Below, in pieces: positions 39,181 through 48,955 of a DNA stretch of 64,000 nucleotides. Source of the stretch: Deltaproteobacteria bacterium. GTDB taxonomy: Bacteria; Myxococcota; Kuafuiibacteriia; Kuafuiibacteriales; Kuafuiibacteriaceae. The notes below the pieces were generated by a model. The model was given only the letters and a program-made list of their open reading frames with translations. It did no database searches and had not been told where the DNA came from. The DNA lies in the NCBI GenBank assembly GCA_020632995.1, contig JACKEN010000001.1:1582001-1646000 (forward strand), written 5' to 3'. A program made the position numbers and the translations under genes. The stretch's first letter is position 1. Each line of letters starts with the position of its first letter.

Positions 39181-40521
39181 TCAGAGGTCTTCCCCGGCCA
39201 GGTCGGCCGAGGCCGCCTCCACCACCTCGGAGGTGCCGAGGCGGCTCGCCTGCTCGCGCAGGTTGTCGAGCTCCGCGAAGGGCGGCAGGGCCGAGGCCTC
39301 GGAGCGCGCGTCCTTGAGCGCCTCGTTCGTGGCCCGCAGACGATGCGAGAGCACCTGCACGAAGCTCCACAGGAGCTTCGAGGAGAGCACCGGCTCGGTG
39401 CGCACCAGGTGATAGAAGGCCTTCCGCGACAGCGACATGAGCCGCGTCTTGTTCCGCGCCCGCACCGTGGCCGAGCGCGGGGATCTGTCGACCAGGGCCA
39501 TCTCGCCGAAGTGGACGCTCGGCCCGAGCACGGTGAGGGGGCGGCCGCCCTTCGAGACTTCGACCTCGCCCGAGAGGATGATGTAGAACTCGTCCCCGTC
39601 GGACTGCTCCTCGATCACCACCTCGCCGTCCTCGAAGGTCCGCTGCTGGGTCTGATTCAGCACCTTCACCAGCTCCTTGTAGTTGAGGTGCCGGAACAGC
39701 GGGATGCGCCGCAGGGTGTCGAGCTTCTCGATCACGTCGACCGCGGAAGGATCCCCGGCGTCGCCGGGCACCCGCAGCACCACGCAGGTGATGTTGTCCT
39801 TGCCGCCGCGCGCGTTGGCGAGCCCGACCAGGCGCTTCGGGATCTTCTCGCCGTCCTCGGAGCTCAGGATCTGCGCGAGCTCCGCCTCGGACTCGATGTA
39901 CCCGTGCATGCCGTCGGAGCACGCGAGGTAGGTGTCGCCGGGCAGGATGTCGAACACCAGGGTGTCGACCTGCACCGTCTCGGTGATGCCGACCGCCCGG
40001 GTGATCACGTTGGAGAACGGCGAGCGCTTCGCCTCCTCGACCGTGATCGCGCCCTTCTTGATCTGCTCCCAGAGGTACGAGTGGTCCTCGGAGAGCTGGT
40101 GGATCTGCCCGGCCCGGGCCAGGTAGATCCGGGAGTCGCCCACGTGGGCCATGAAGGCCTTGTTGCCGACCAGGAGCAGGGTGGAGAGGGTCGTCCCCAT
40201 GCCGTGGCGCTTCTTGTCGCGCTGGGCCATGTGGTAGATGTCGCTGGACGCCACGTTGACGGCCAGCTCCAGCTCCCGTGAGACCTGGGCGCGCTTCTCC
40301 GGCGTGGGATTCTTCGCGAAGTCGTCGAGCAGGGGCTTCTTCTTGACCAGCTGCTCCTGGACACAGCGCAGCCCGTAGGCCGACGCAACCTCGCCCGCGG
40401 CGTGCCCGCCCATACCGTCGGCCACAGCGTAGAGCCCGAGCTGATCATCGATCAGCCAGCCGTCTTCATTGTGCTTTCGGGCTCGACCCACATCCGTGAG
40501 GGCCCATGAGTCGACACGCAT
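39181..40521 (-). CDS. PP2C-family protein phosphatase with cyclic-nucleotide-binding domain
   Basis: The 446-residue protein has a PP2C/Stp-type phosphatase domain (1-255) with metal-binding motifs NEDGWLIDD, YAVADGMGGHAAGE, AHVGDSRIYLARAG, LACSDGMHGYI and GGKDNITCVV. Residues 275-395 form a cNMP-binding domain (IPLFRHLNYKELVKVL, FYIILSGEVEVSKGG, FGEMALVDRSPRSATVRA). It removes phosphate from Ser/Thr residues and may respond to a cyclic nucleotide. The two-domain fusion suits the myxobacterial abundance of Ser/Thr kinases. The adjacent FHA-GGDEF gene lies 82 bases downstream on the same strand. Confidence 0.93.
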   Translation of the reverse strand: MRVDSWALTDVGRARKHNEDGWLIDDQLGLYAVADGMGGHAAGEVASAYGLRCVQEQLVKKKPLLDDFAKNPTPEKRAQVSRELELAVNVASSDIYHMAQRDKKRHGMGTTLSTLLLVGNKAFMAHVGDSRIYLARAGQIHQLSEDHSYLWEQIKKGAITVEEAKRSPFSNVITRAVGITETVQVDTLVFDILPGDTYLACSDGMHGYIESEAELAQILSSEDGEKIPKRLVGLANARGGKDNITCVVLRVPGDAGDPSAVDVIEKLDTLRRIPLFRHLNYKELVKVLNQTQQRTFEDGEVVIEEQSDGDEFYIILSGEVEVSKGGRPLTVLGPSVHFGEMALVDRSPRSATVRARNKTRLMSLSRKAFYHLVRTEPVLSSKLLWSFVQVLSHRLRATNEALKDARSEASALPPFAELDNLREQASRLGTSEVVEAASADLAGEDL

Positions 40522-40599
40522 GTGGAAACCTCGGGGACGCTAACAGGCGAAGGTAGGAGGGTCAATTTCAAGGGGGCCGGGTCGGCCAGCCGCCCCACC

Positions 40600-41585
40600 C
40601 TAGCCCATCAGCTCCTGCACCAGCGCCGACAGCGAGGTCTCGGGCCGAGCCCCGTAGTGGCTGATGACCTCGGCCGCGCAGATCGCCCCGAGGCGCCCGC
40701 ACTCCGCGGGGGAGCGGCCCTGGGTGTACCCTGCCAGAAAACCGGAAGCATACAGGTCGCCCGCGCCGGTGGTGTCCACCACCTGGGCCACCTTCTCGGC
40801 CGGCACGTTGTAGCTGTCGCCGTTGGCCAGGATCACCGCGCCCTTCTCGGACCGGGTGAGGGCCGCGTACTCGCACTTGCCCCGCACCAGCGCCGCGGCC
40901 TCCTCGAAGCCCACCTGGTAGAGCGAGGTGATCTCGGCCTCGTTCGCGAAGAGGATGTCGACGTGGTGCTCGACGAGGTCGAGGAACTCGGCCCGGTGCC
41001 GATCCACGCAGAACCCGTCGGACAACGACAGCGAGACCTTCCGCCCCGCCTCGTGCGCGATGCGCGCCGCCTTGAGGAAGGCCTCCTTGGCCCCCGGCGG
41101 ATCCCACAGGTAGCCCTCCATGTAGGTCACCTTGCTCTGGCGGATCACGTCCTCGTCGATGTCCTCGGGCCCCAGCTCCACGCACGCGCCCAGGTAGGTG
41201 TTCATGGTGCGCTGGGCGTCGCCGGTGACGAGCACCAGGCAGCGGGCGGTGGGGGTGCCGCTCTTGGAGGGCGCGGTCTCGAAGTGGATCCCGCCCGAGC
41301 GCATGTCGTGGGCGAAGACATCACCCAGCTGATCCTGGGCCACCTTGCCCACGTAGGCGCCCCTGGCCCCGAGCGAGGCGACGCCGGCCATCGTGTTGCC
41401 GGCGGAGCCGCCCGAGCACTCCACGCCCGGCGGCATCTGCTTGTAGAGCGACTCCGCCTGCTCGCCGTCGATCAGGCGCATGGCGCCCTTCACCAGGCCG
41501 TGCTCGGCCAGGAAGGCGTCCTCGACGTGGGTGAGCACGTCCACGATGGCGTTTCCGATTCCAGTGACGTCGAACTGCGCGGTCA

Positions 41586-41586
<1 letters not shown>
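40600..41586 (-). CDS. Adenosine kinase-like PfkB family sugar kinase
   Basis: This 328-residue protein begins FDVTGIGNAIVDVLTHVED and contains CSGGSAGNTMAGVASLG and the C-terminal PfkB signature VVDTTGAGDLYASGFLAGY, with the catalytic Asp in GAGD. From general similarity it belongs to the adenosine-kinase subgroup of ribokinase-like enzymes, which phosphorylate a nucleoside using ATP. The start overlaps the mtnP stop (TGATG), which ties it to methylthioadenosine/adenosine salvage: the phosphorylase handles methylthioadenosine, and this kinase would recover adenosine. Confidence 0.85.
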
Positions 41587-42473
<887 letters not shown>

Positions 42474-42565
42474 GCGTGGTGGCGCCTATCACCGGCCTGC
42501 GAAGACCGTCAATCGTAGGCTCCCGGGCGGGACCGCGAGCGGCACTTCGGCTATCCTGGTCGGGT

Positions 42566-42916
42566 ATGCGTCGCGTGCTCGCCCCGCTCGCCCTGGCCCT
42601 GGCCCTGGCTGCCTGCGGGGGTGAGCCCGCCGATCCCTGCGAGTCGGGTCCCACCTTCACCAACACCGTGAAGGAGATCTCCGACGCCAAGTGCCTGTCC
42701 TGCCACTCCAAGGACGCGGAGGGGGCCAACCGCGCGGGGGCGCCGGTGGGCATGGACTTCGACGACTACGCCAGCATCCAGCCCATCCTCTCGGACTTCG
42801 CCGACGCCCTCACCTCGGGCCGGATGCCCCCGATGGGCGCCCCCGGGATCTCGGGCACCACCCCGGCCGAGCGCACCCTCGTGAACGACTGGCGGGTCTG
42901 CGGCTACCCGCAGTAG
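42566..42916 (+). CDS. Small lipoprotein with one c-type haem motif
   Basis: The 116-residue protein starts at ATG 42566 and has a lipoprotein signal (RRVLAPLALALALAACGGE). A single CLSCHS motif about 40 residues in is the CxxCH site for covalent haem, followed by AEGANRAGAPVGMDFDDYASI and GRMPPMG, where the Met may be the sixth ligand. Such short lipoproteins are common in myxobacteria and often described as cytochrome c or haem-binding domain proteins. The partner is unknown. Its last 13 bases overlap the end of the convergent photolyase gene. Confidence 0.78.
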   Translation: MRRVLAPLALALALAACGGEPADPCESGPTFTNTVKEISDAKCLSCHSKDAEGANRAGAPVGMDFDDYASIQPILSDFADALTSGRMPPMGAPGISGTTPAERTLVNDWRVCGYPQ

Positions 42917-44556
42917 CCGGGCGACAGCTGCCCGCCGGCCCCCAGCGTCGCGCTCACCGCCTCGAACACCCGGGCGTCGGCCGCGCGCGCCTCGGGGGCG
43001 CGGCGGGCCGCGCTGGCGAGCGGCAGGGCCAGGCGCGGGTTCTCGGCCAGGGCCGCCCGGTGGCGCTCGAGGAACGCCCAGTACAGCGGCGTCACCGGGC
43101 ACGCGTCGGCCAGGTCGCAGCGCCGGCAGGCGTCGCTCATCTTCTTCAGGTAGGCCTGGCCACAGACGTAGGGCTTGGTCGTGAAGAGGGGCCCGAGGCC
43201 GTAGGTGGCCATGCCGAGGACGTTGGGCTCCACCACCCAGTCGTAGGCGTCGGTGTACATGCACCAGAACCAGTCGGTGAGGGCGCGGGGCGAGACGTCG
43301 AGCAGGGTGGCGAGGTTCCCGAGCACCATCAGGCGCGTGATGTGGTGGCTGTAGCCCTCCCGCAAGACGTCCTGCACCACGTTGTCCAGGCACCGCAGCC
43401 CCGAGGGCGCACCCCAGAACGCGGCGGGCAGGGGCCGGGTCGCGCCGAGCGCGGTGCCCTCCACCGCCTCGGGTGGGGGCGCGTCGGGGTCGGCCCAGGG
43501 GGCGCCCCGCCACGCCCCGTAGCCCGCGTCGGTCGGGGTGCGGCGGAGCGCGGCGTGCGCGGCGTCGCGGAACCCGTCTGTGGCCACGTGCACGTGGCGC
43601 ACGAACTCCCGCCAGCCCAGGATCTGGCGGACGAAGCCCTCCACGCTGGAGAGGGGCGCCCGGCTCGCGAGCGCCGCGGCCAGCGCCTGCCGCGGGAGCA
43701 CCCGGTGCAGGTTGATGAGGGGCGACAGCCGGGTGTGGAAGAGCGTGGTAGAGGCCTCGCTCATCGCGTCCTCGAAGGGCCCGAAGTCCGGCAGGCAGGC
43801 CTGCATCGCCCACCGCAGGACAGCCTGCGCGTCGGCCGCGGTGGTTGGGAGCGCGCCGAGGTCCAGCTGCCCCGGGTGGTCGCCGAAGCGGGCCTCGACC
43901 AGGGCCCCGACCTCGCGGGTGATCACGTCCGGCTCGAAGCGGGGGGGCACCGCGGCGGGGGGCGTCCCCGGCCAGGGGCGGCGGTTCTCCTCGTCGAAGG
44001 ACAGCTTGCCGCCCCGCGGCGCGCCCTCGTCCATCAGGATGCCAGTCGCCTTGCGCATGTGGCGGTAGAAGGCGTCCATCCGCCACGGGCGCCGGCCGCG
44101 CTGGCTGCGGGTGAAGTCCTCGGGGGTCGACAGCCAGCCCTCGTGGGGGACCACCTCGAGCGCGCCGGACGCGACGAGGGGCTGGAGCTCCACCGCGAGG
44201 CTCCGCTCCGCCGCCGCCATCATGGTGAGAGGGCCGAGCTCCGCCGCCGCCCGCTCGAGGGCGGCCCTGTAGCTGCCCCGGGTCGCCAGGTAGCGGACCG
44301 CCACCCCTCGGGCCGCCTGCTCGAGCGCGAAGTGCCGCATGTTGGCGAGGACGAGGGCGAGCTTCTGCTTGTGGTAGGGCCGGGTCCTGGCCTTCGCCAC
44401 CGACTCCACCAGCAGCACCCCGAGCGTCTCGGGCGCAGCCCGGGCGAGCGGCCCCGCCGCGTCGGTGAGCTGGTCGTAGGGGACGTAGAGCCACCGGCGC
44501 GGCCCGGCGGGCTGGCCCGCGAGGCGCTCCGCGAGGGCGGCGCGGAACTGCTCCAT
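42904..44556 (-). CDS. Iron-sulfur (6-4)-photolyase / FeS-BCP cryptochrome-photolyase family
   Basis: This 550-residue protein begins with the antenna domain of the photolyase-related (PhrB/CryPro) branch (RWLYVPYDQLTDAAGPL) and has the FAD-binding C-terminal part: GFVRQILGWREFVRHVH, EGYSHHITRLMVLGNLA, TDAYDWVVEPNVLGMATYGLGPLFTTKPYVCG. Cys residues in YVCG, DACRRC and DACPV match the [4Fe-4S] ligands of bacterial (6-4) photolyases. It should repair UV (6-4) photoproducts in light, which fits the excision-repair genes elsewhere in the window. rlmN lies 38 bases upstream on the same strand. Confidence 0.92.
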   Translation of the reverse strand: MEQFRAALAERLAGQPAGPRRWLYVPYDQLTDAAGPLARAAPETLGVLLVESVAKARTRPYHKQKLALVLANMRHFALEQAARGVAVRYLATRGSYRAALERAAAELGPLTMMAAAERSLAVELQPLVASGALEVVPHEGWLSTPEDFTRSQRGRRPWRMDAFYRHMRKATGILMDEGAPRGGKLSFDEENRRPWPGTPPAAVPPRFEPDVITREVGALVEARFGDHPGQLDLGALPTTAADAQAVLRWAMQACLPDFGPFEDAMSEASTTLFHTRLSPLINLHRVLPRQALAAALASRAPLSSVEGFVRQILGWREFVRHVHVATDGFRDAAHAALRRTPTDAGYGAWRGAPWADPDAPPPEAVEGTALGATRPLPAAFWGAPSGLRCLDNVVQDVLREGYSHHITRLMVLGNLATLLDVSPRALTDWFWCMYTDAYDWVVEPNVLGMATYGLGPLFTTKPYVCGQAYLKKMSDACRRCDLADACPVTPLYWAFLERHRAALAENPRLALPLASAARRAPEARAADARVFEAVSATLGAGGQLSPGYCG

Positions 44557-44594
44557 GGGGGCTGGGTAGCGGGCCGGCGGCCCGGCGCAAGGCC

Positions 44595-45725
44595 TCAGTC
44601 CTGCAGGACGTGGAGCTTCCGGGGGGCGTTCACCTCGGCCCCCAGCTGGCCGCAGGCGGCGGAGATGTCGTCGCCGCGCGGGGTGCGCACGAAGACCGAG
44701 AGCCCCGCGTTGGCCACGATGGCCTGGAACGCCGCCACCCGCTCGTCGCTCGGGCGCTTGAAGGGGCTGTAGGGGTGCTCGTTGAAGGGGATCAGGTTCA
44801 CCTTGGAGCGGATCCCCCTGAGGAGCTTGGTGAGGCGCCGCGCGTCGGCGTCGGTGTCGTTCACCCCGGCCAGCAGGACGTACTCGAAGGTGATCCTGCG
44901 CCGCGCGGGGAGCGGGAACTCCCGGCAGGCCTGGAGCAGGGCCTGGATGTTGTACTTCTTGTTGATCGGCATGATCCGATCGCGGACCTCGTCGGTGGTG
45001 GCGTTCAGCGAGATCGCCAGGTTCACCGGGACGTCGTGCCCGAGGCGCGGGATGCGCGGCACCAGGCCCGAGGTGCTCACCGTGATGCGGCGGGAGCTCA
45101 TGTTCGGGCCGAGGTCGTCGGTCATGATCTTCAGGGCGGTGATCAGGTTCGGGTAGTTCTGGAGCGGCTCGCCCATCCCCATCATCACCACGTTGCCGAT
45201 GGTGGGGGCGCCCTCGTCGACCTTGCCCTTGGCCCCCGGCAGCGAGCCGAGGTCCTCACGGACGCGGGTGATCTGCTCCACGATCTCGCCCGGCCCCAGG
45301 TTCCGGATGAGGCCCAGGGTGGCTGTGAGGCAGAACTTGCAGTCGATGGCGCAGCCCACCTGCGACGAGATGCAGAGCGTGTTGCGCCCCTCGGCCGAGG
45401 CGTCGGGGATGAAGACCGCCTCCACCACGTCCCCGTGGGACGTCGTGAAAGCGTACTTGCGGGTGCCGTCCTGGGCCCGCTCCACCGTGGTCGCGGTGAG
45501 GGACGACAGGGTGGCGTGCTCGGCCAGGGCCTCCCGGAGCGCCTTGGGGAGATCGGTCATCTCCTCCAGCGAGCGGGCCCCCCGCTGGTGGATCCAGCGG
45601 AAGACCTGCTTGGCCCGATAGGCGGGCTGACCCAGCTCGGCCAGCAGGGCCTCGAGCCCCGCGAGGTCCAGGTTCCTCAGATCCTGAGCCACGGCCTCCC
45701 GCGGCGCTGGCCGAGCCTCGGTCAT
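44595..45725 (-). CDS. rlmN: Dual-specificity RNA methyltransferase RlmN
   Basis: The 376-residue radical-SAM protein has CAIDCKFC (Cys125, Cys129, Cys132 bind the cluster), the helical N-terminal domain with YRAKQVFRWIHQRG, and the GEPLQNYPNLITALKIM segment. It methylates C2 of A2503 in 23S rRNA and A37 of some tRNAs, which helps translation fidelity. The Cys in the C-terminal part (SAACGQL) is the expected methyl-carrying residue. It starts seven bases after the ndk stop, so ndk and rlmN form an operon. Confidence 0.96.
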   Translation of the reverse strand: MTEARPAPREAVAQDLRNLDLAGLEALLAELGQPAYRAKQVFRWIHQRGARSLEEMTDLPKALREALAEHATLSSLTATTVERAQDGTRKYAFTTSHGDVVEAVFIPDASAEGRNTLCISSQVGCAIDCKFCLTATLGLIRNLGPGEIVEQITRVREDLGSLPGAKGKVDEGAPTIGNVVMMGMGEPLQNYPNLITALKIMTDDLGPNMSSRRITVSTSGLVPRIPRLGHDVPVNLAISLNATTDEVRDRIMPINKKYNIQALLQACREFPLPARRRITFEYVLLAGVNDTDADARRLTKLLRGIRSKVNLIPFNEHPYSPFKRPSDERVAAFQAIVANAGLSVFVRTPRGDDISAACGQLGAEVNAPRKLHVLQD

Positions 45726-45732
45726 CGATGCC

Positions 45733-46152
45733 TCAGTAGATCTCCGAGGCCGGGAAGAAGAAGGCCACCTCGACCGCCGCCGTCTCGGGCGCGTCGGAGC
45801 CGTGGACCGCGTTGGCCTCGATGCTGTCGGCGAACTTCTTGCGGATGGTGCCCTCGGCCGCCTGGGCCGGGTTGGTGGCCCCCATGACCTCGCGGTTCTT
45901 CTTGATCGCGTCCGCGCCCTCGAGGACCGACACCACCACCGGCCCGGAGGTCATGAACTCGACCAGGCTGTTGTAGAAGGGCCGCTCCGCGTGGACCGCG
46001 TAGAAGGCCTGGGCCTGCGCCTTGGTGAGGAAGGTCTTGCGGGTCGCAGCGATCCGGAGGCCAGCCGCCTCGTACATCGCGAAGATCTGCCCGATGACGT
46101 TCTTCTTCACCGCGTCGGGCTTGATGATGCTCAGGGTGCGCTCAGTCGCCAT
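45733..46152 (-). CDS. ndk: Nucleoside diphosphate kinase
   Basis: The 139-residue protein reads ERTLSIIKPDAVKKNVIGQI at the N-terminus and carries the active-site NAVHGSD with His117, the phosphorylated residue. Length and sequence fit canonical Ndk, which balances NTP and dNTP pools. ATG 46152 gives the normal N-terminus; the longer open frame upstream has no conserved residues. It is upstream of rlmN by seven bases. Confidence 0.97.
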   Translation of the reverse strand: MATERTLSIIKPDAVKKNVIGQIFAMYEAAGLRIAATRKTFLTKAQAQAFYAVHAERPFYNSLVEFMTSGPVVVSVLEGADAIKKNREVMGATNPAQAAEGTIRKKFADSIEANAVHGSDAPETAAVEVAFFFPASEIY

Positions 46153-46252
46153 ATGGGGCGCTATCAGCCCCACCCAGACCGAGTCGTCAAGTGAATCTGA
46201 GCCCGAGGCCCCGGGCTGGTGATTCCGCAAGCGGAGCGCGCAGCCGGGCAGA

Positions 46253-46285
46253 GCCGGCGGAGAGGGGTGGGACGGCTCCGCCGGC
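46253..46285 (-). terminator. GC-rich hairpin after the oxidoreductase gamma-subunit gene
   Basis: GCCGGCGGAG (46253-46262) pairs with CTCCGCCGGC (46276-46285) around a 13-base loop, 18 bases beyond the stop of the gene at 46304. There is no U-tract, so it may be a stable stop or mRNA-protecting hairpin. A second small dyad (TCCGC-AA-GCGGA) follows at 46225-46236. Confidence 0.55.
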
Positions 46286-46303
46286 CCGGGCCCCCAGGAA
46301 TCC

Positions 46304-46846
46304 TCAATGGGCAGAAGCGGCCAAGCGGTAGCCGGCCTGCAGCGCCGCCATGTGGAGATCCTCGCCCCCGCGCGGCACGTGGTCCTTCACCGCGGCCTCG
46401 ATCGCCCCCTTCGTGACCACCTTGGACAGCTCCACGAGGATGCCCAGGGCCACCACGTGGACCAGGCCGGGGCGCCCCAGCTCCTCCTCCGCCGTCTTCA
46501 GGATCGGGAGGCGGAAGATGCGCGCCTCCATGCCCTCGGGGGTCTCCACGTCCTCGTCCACGATCAGGATCCCGCCCACCTTGAGGTCGCCGGTGTAGCG
46601 CTCGAGGGCCTCCTGGGTGGTGAAGACCTCGGCGTCGAGCTGGGTCGCCTTGGGGTAGTCGATATCGCCGGTGGCGATGATGACCTCGGAGCGCGCGTAG
46701 GGGCCGCGCGCCTCGGGCCCGTAGCTCTGCACGTGGTGTGCGTTCAGGTCGTCGTAGATGGCGGCGGCCTCCTGGAGGATGAGCCCCGCCTCGATCATGC
46801 CGTGATTCCCGGCCCCGGACAGCCTTACTTCCTTGCGCTCGCCCAC
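46304..46846 (-). CDS. 2-oxoacid:ferredoxin oxidoreductase gamma subunit (KorC-like), stand-alone
   Basis: The 180-residue protein from GTG 46846 begins KEVRLSGAGNHGMIEAGLILQEAAAIYD and continues with HVQSYGPEARGPYARSEVIIATGDIDYPKA, the gamma-subunit pattern of 2-oxoglutarate or pyruvate:ferredoxin oxidoreductases. The gamma domain helps bind coenzyme A and normally works with alpha, beta and delta subunits. None is adjacent: the next gene upstream is a glycosyltransferase. The partner subunits must be elsewhere, or this protein has another role. There is a hairpin downstream. Confidence 0.85.
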   Translation of the reverse strand: MGERKEVRLSGAGNHGMIEAGLILQEAAAIYDDLNAHHVQSYGPEARGPYARSEVIIATGDIDYPKATQLDAEVFTTQEALERYTGDLKVGGILIVDEDVETPEGMEARIFRLPILKTAEEELGRPGLVHVVALGILVELSKVVTKGAIEAAVKDHVPRGGEDLHMAALQAGYRLAASAH

Positions 46847-46890
46847 TGTGTACCCTGCCGTCTGAGCTATCGGATCGACCGGACCGGAAG

Positions 46891-47904
46891 TCAACGTCCG
46901 GCGTCCCGCCAGTCGATGACCCGGGTCTTCTCGCCCCGGGCCCGGCGCAGCCGATACCGCAGCTGGCCCACCGCCTGGGGCACCTTGGCGAGCACCATGA
47001 AGCGCGCGTAGAGCTCCGCGTCGGCCAGCGGCCGCCCCCGCGCCAGCTCCGCCCGCAGGATCTTCGTATACAGCGCCCCGAAGCCCACCGCGGGCACCAG
47101 GGTGGACATCCCCAGGGTCAGCGGCGCCCCGAGGACCCCCACCGCGGGCACCGCGAGGCCCCAGAAGAAGTTGCTCCTGAGGCGCCGGGCGCCCGCCGCG
47201 TCTTCGCCCGCGTGCAGGTCGACCCCCTCGGCGGTGGCCTGGCCGGAGCGCACGCAGCGCTGCCACCACTGGCTGAAGTGGCGCATGTCCGCGTCGTGAA
47301 AGGCCATCGGGACGTCGATGCGCCGCACGATCCAGCCCGCCTGGCGCAGGCGCAGGTGCAGATCGCCCTCCTCGCCCGCCGGCAGATCCTTCTTGAAGCC
47401 GCCCACCGCCTCGAAGGCCGCGGCCCGCACCATGGCGTTGCCGCCGATGCGGACGTCGTCCCCCGCCGGCTGCTGCCACTCCATGTCGAGGAGCCGGTTG
47501 AAGACCGAGGCGTCGGCGTGCTGCTCGCGGAGCACCCCGGACACCAGGCCCACCGTCGGATCCCGGGCCAGCTCGGCCCGCCCCGCGTCCAGCCACCCCG
47601 CGTGCATCAGGCAGTCCCCGTCCTGGAAGTGCACGTATTCGAGGCCCGGCCAGGTGCGCGCGAGGTATGCGAAGCCCTCGTTCCGACCCCGCGCCGCGGT
47701 GAAGGGCTCGGCCGGATCCAGCTCCAGCACGTGAAAGCCGAGGTTCCGGGCCACGTCGGGGCTGCCGTCTCGCGACCCCGAGTCCACGTAGACCACCGGC
47801 CCCGCCGCGTCGGTGCGCTCCAGGCTCTTCAGCAGGCGCGGGCCCTCGTTTCGGCCCACGATGACCAGGCCCACGCCCTGGGGGATGTGGATCCGCCCCT
47901 CCAA
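46891..47904 (-). CDS. Family 2 glycosyltransferase
   Basis: The 337-residue protein has a GT-A fold start (GVGLVIVGRNEGPRLLKSL), VYVDSGSRDGSPDVARNLG, a metal-binding DGDCLM where DxD is expected, and GEEGDLHLRLRQAGWIVRRIDVPM for the acceptor side. A hydrophobic stretch near the end (NFFWGLAVPAVGVLGAPLTLGMSTLVPAVGF split over two helices) suggests membrane association. The sugar and acceptor are unknown; related proteins serve cell-surface glycan synthesis. It starts seven bases after the lepB stop, extending the lepA-lepB operon. Confidence 0.88.
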   Translation of the reverse strand: MEGRIHIPQGVGLVIVGRNEGPRLLKSLERTDAAGPVVYVDSGSRDGSPDVARNLGFHVLELDPAEPFTAARGRNEGFAYLARTWPGLEYVHFQDGDCLMHAGWLDAGRAELARDPTVGLVSGVLREQHADASVFNRLLDMEWQQPAGDDVRIGGNAMVRAAAFEAVGGFKKDLPAGEEGDLHLRLRQAGWIVRRIDVPMAFHDADMRHFSQWWQRCVRSGQATAEGVDLHAGEDAAGARRLRSNFFWGLAVPAVGVLGAPLTLGMSTLVPAVGFGALYTKILRAELARGRPLADAELYARFMVLAKVPQAVGQLRYRLRRARGEKTRVIDWRDAGR

Positions 47905-47911
47905 TGGGACC

Positions 47912-48955
47912 TCAGTGCACCACGTGGCCCAGGCGATCCCAGCGCACGCCCACGTGGGTGCCCCACGACCACCACACGAACATCGCCTTGCCCTTCACGT
48001 AGGTGATCGGCACGCCGCCCCACACCCGGCTGTCCGAGGAGTTGTCGCGGTTGTCGCCCATGCAGAAGACGTAGTCCGGCTTCACCTTGCAGACCGGGTG
48101 GCCCTCGGCGTCGGTGCCCGCGCAGTCGAGGCCGTCGAGCTCGTGCCCCGCCGGGAACGGGCGGCGCCCGAGGCGGCTCGGCTCGTAGAGCACGGTGTAG
48201 TGCTGGTCGGTGCCCTGGCTGGTCTCGGGGTAGGCGAGCGCCTCGCGGGTGATCGAGGGGCCCTCGGAGAAGAAGCCGTCCTCCTCACCCTCCTCGACGT
48301 AGCGATACTCGGTGGGATCGTTCCGCTCGAGCACCTTGCCGTTCACGTAGACCTCGTTGCCGTCCACCCGGACCTCGTCGCCCGCCACCGCGACCACCCG
48401 CTTGATGTAGTCCTTGGACAGATCCATCGGGTAGCGGAACACGATCACGTCGCCGCGCTCGGGGGTGCCCCACTCCACGAACCACATGTTCGAGAAGGGC
48501 ACCCGGAGCCCGTAGATGAACTTGTTGACGAAGATGTGATCACCCACCGCGAGGGTGGGGATCATCGAGCCGGTCGGGATCTTGAAGGCCTCCACCACGA
48601 AGGCCCGCAGCACGAGGGCGATGGCGATCGCCACCACGATGCTCTCCACGTACTCGCGGCTGGTGCTCTTCTTCGCGAAGCCCAGGACCTGATCCACCCG
48701 GGCGTCCAGCTCCTTGAGCGCGGTAGAGAGGCGCTTGCCGTCGCCGGTGCCCTCCATCGCGGCCCGGACGCTCTCCATCGCGCTCGTGACCTTCTCCTGG
48801 TCCTTCTCGGAGAGCTTGGCGCGGTGCTTGGCGAAGAGGCGCTCGACATCCTTCAGGAACCGCCGCGCCTTCTTCAGCGTCGCGCCGTCGGGCGGCCCGC
48901 TCGGGCCTGCGGACTCCTCGCGCTGCGCGGGCGTGCGCTTCTTCTTCCCGCTCAC
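47912..48955 (-). CDS. lepB: Signal peptidase I
   Basis: This 347-residue protein has a charged, coiled-coil-like N-terminal extension of about 100 residues, one membrane helix (SIVVAIAIALVLRAFVV), then the catalytic domain: Ser130 in TGSMIPTL, Lys185 in DYIKRVVAVAGD, and the late motif FCMGDNRDNSSDSR. It removes signal peptides from exported proteins, many of which are encoded in this window. The soluble N-terminal extension is longer than in E. coli LepB. Its ATG overlaps the lepA stop by four bases. Confidence 0.95.
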   Translation of the reverse strand: MSGKKKRTPAQREESAGPSGPPDGATLKKARRFLKDVERLFAKHRAKLSEKDQEKVTSAMESVRAAMEGTGDGKRLSTALKELDARVDQVLGFAKKSTSREYVESIVVAIAIALVLRAFVVEAFKIPTGSMIPTLAVGDHIFVNKFIYGLRVPFSNMWFVEWGTPERGDVIVFRYPMDLSKDYIKRVVAVAGDEVRVDGNEVYVNGKVLERNDPTEYRYVEEGEEDGFFSEGPSITREALAYPETSQGTDQHYTVLYEPSRLGRRPFPAGHELDGLDCAGTDAEGHPVCKVKPDYVFCMGDNRDNSSDSRVWGGVPITYVKGKAMFVWWSWGTHVGVRWDRLGHVVH

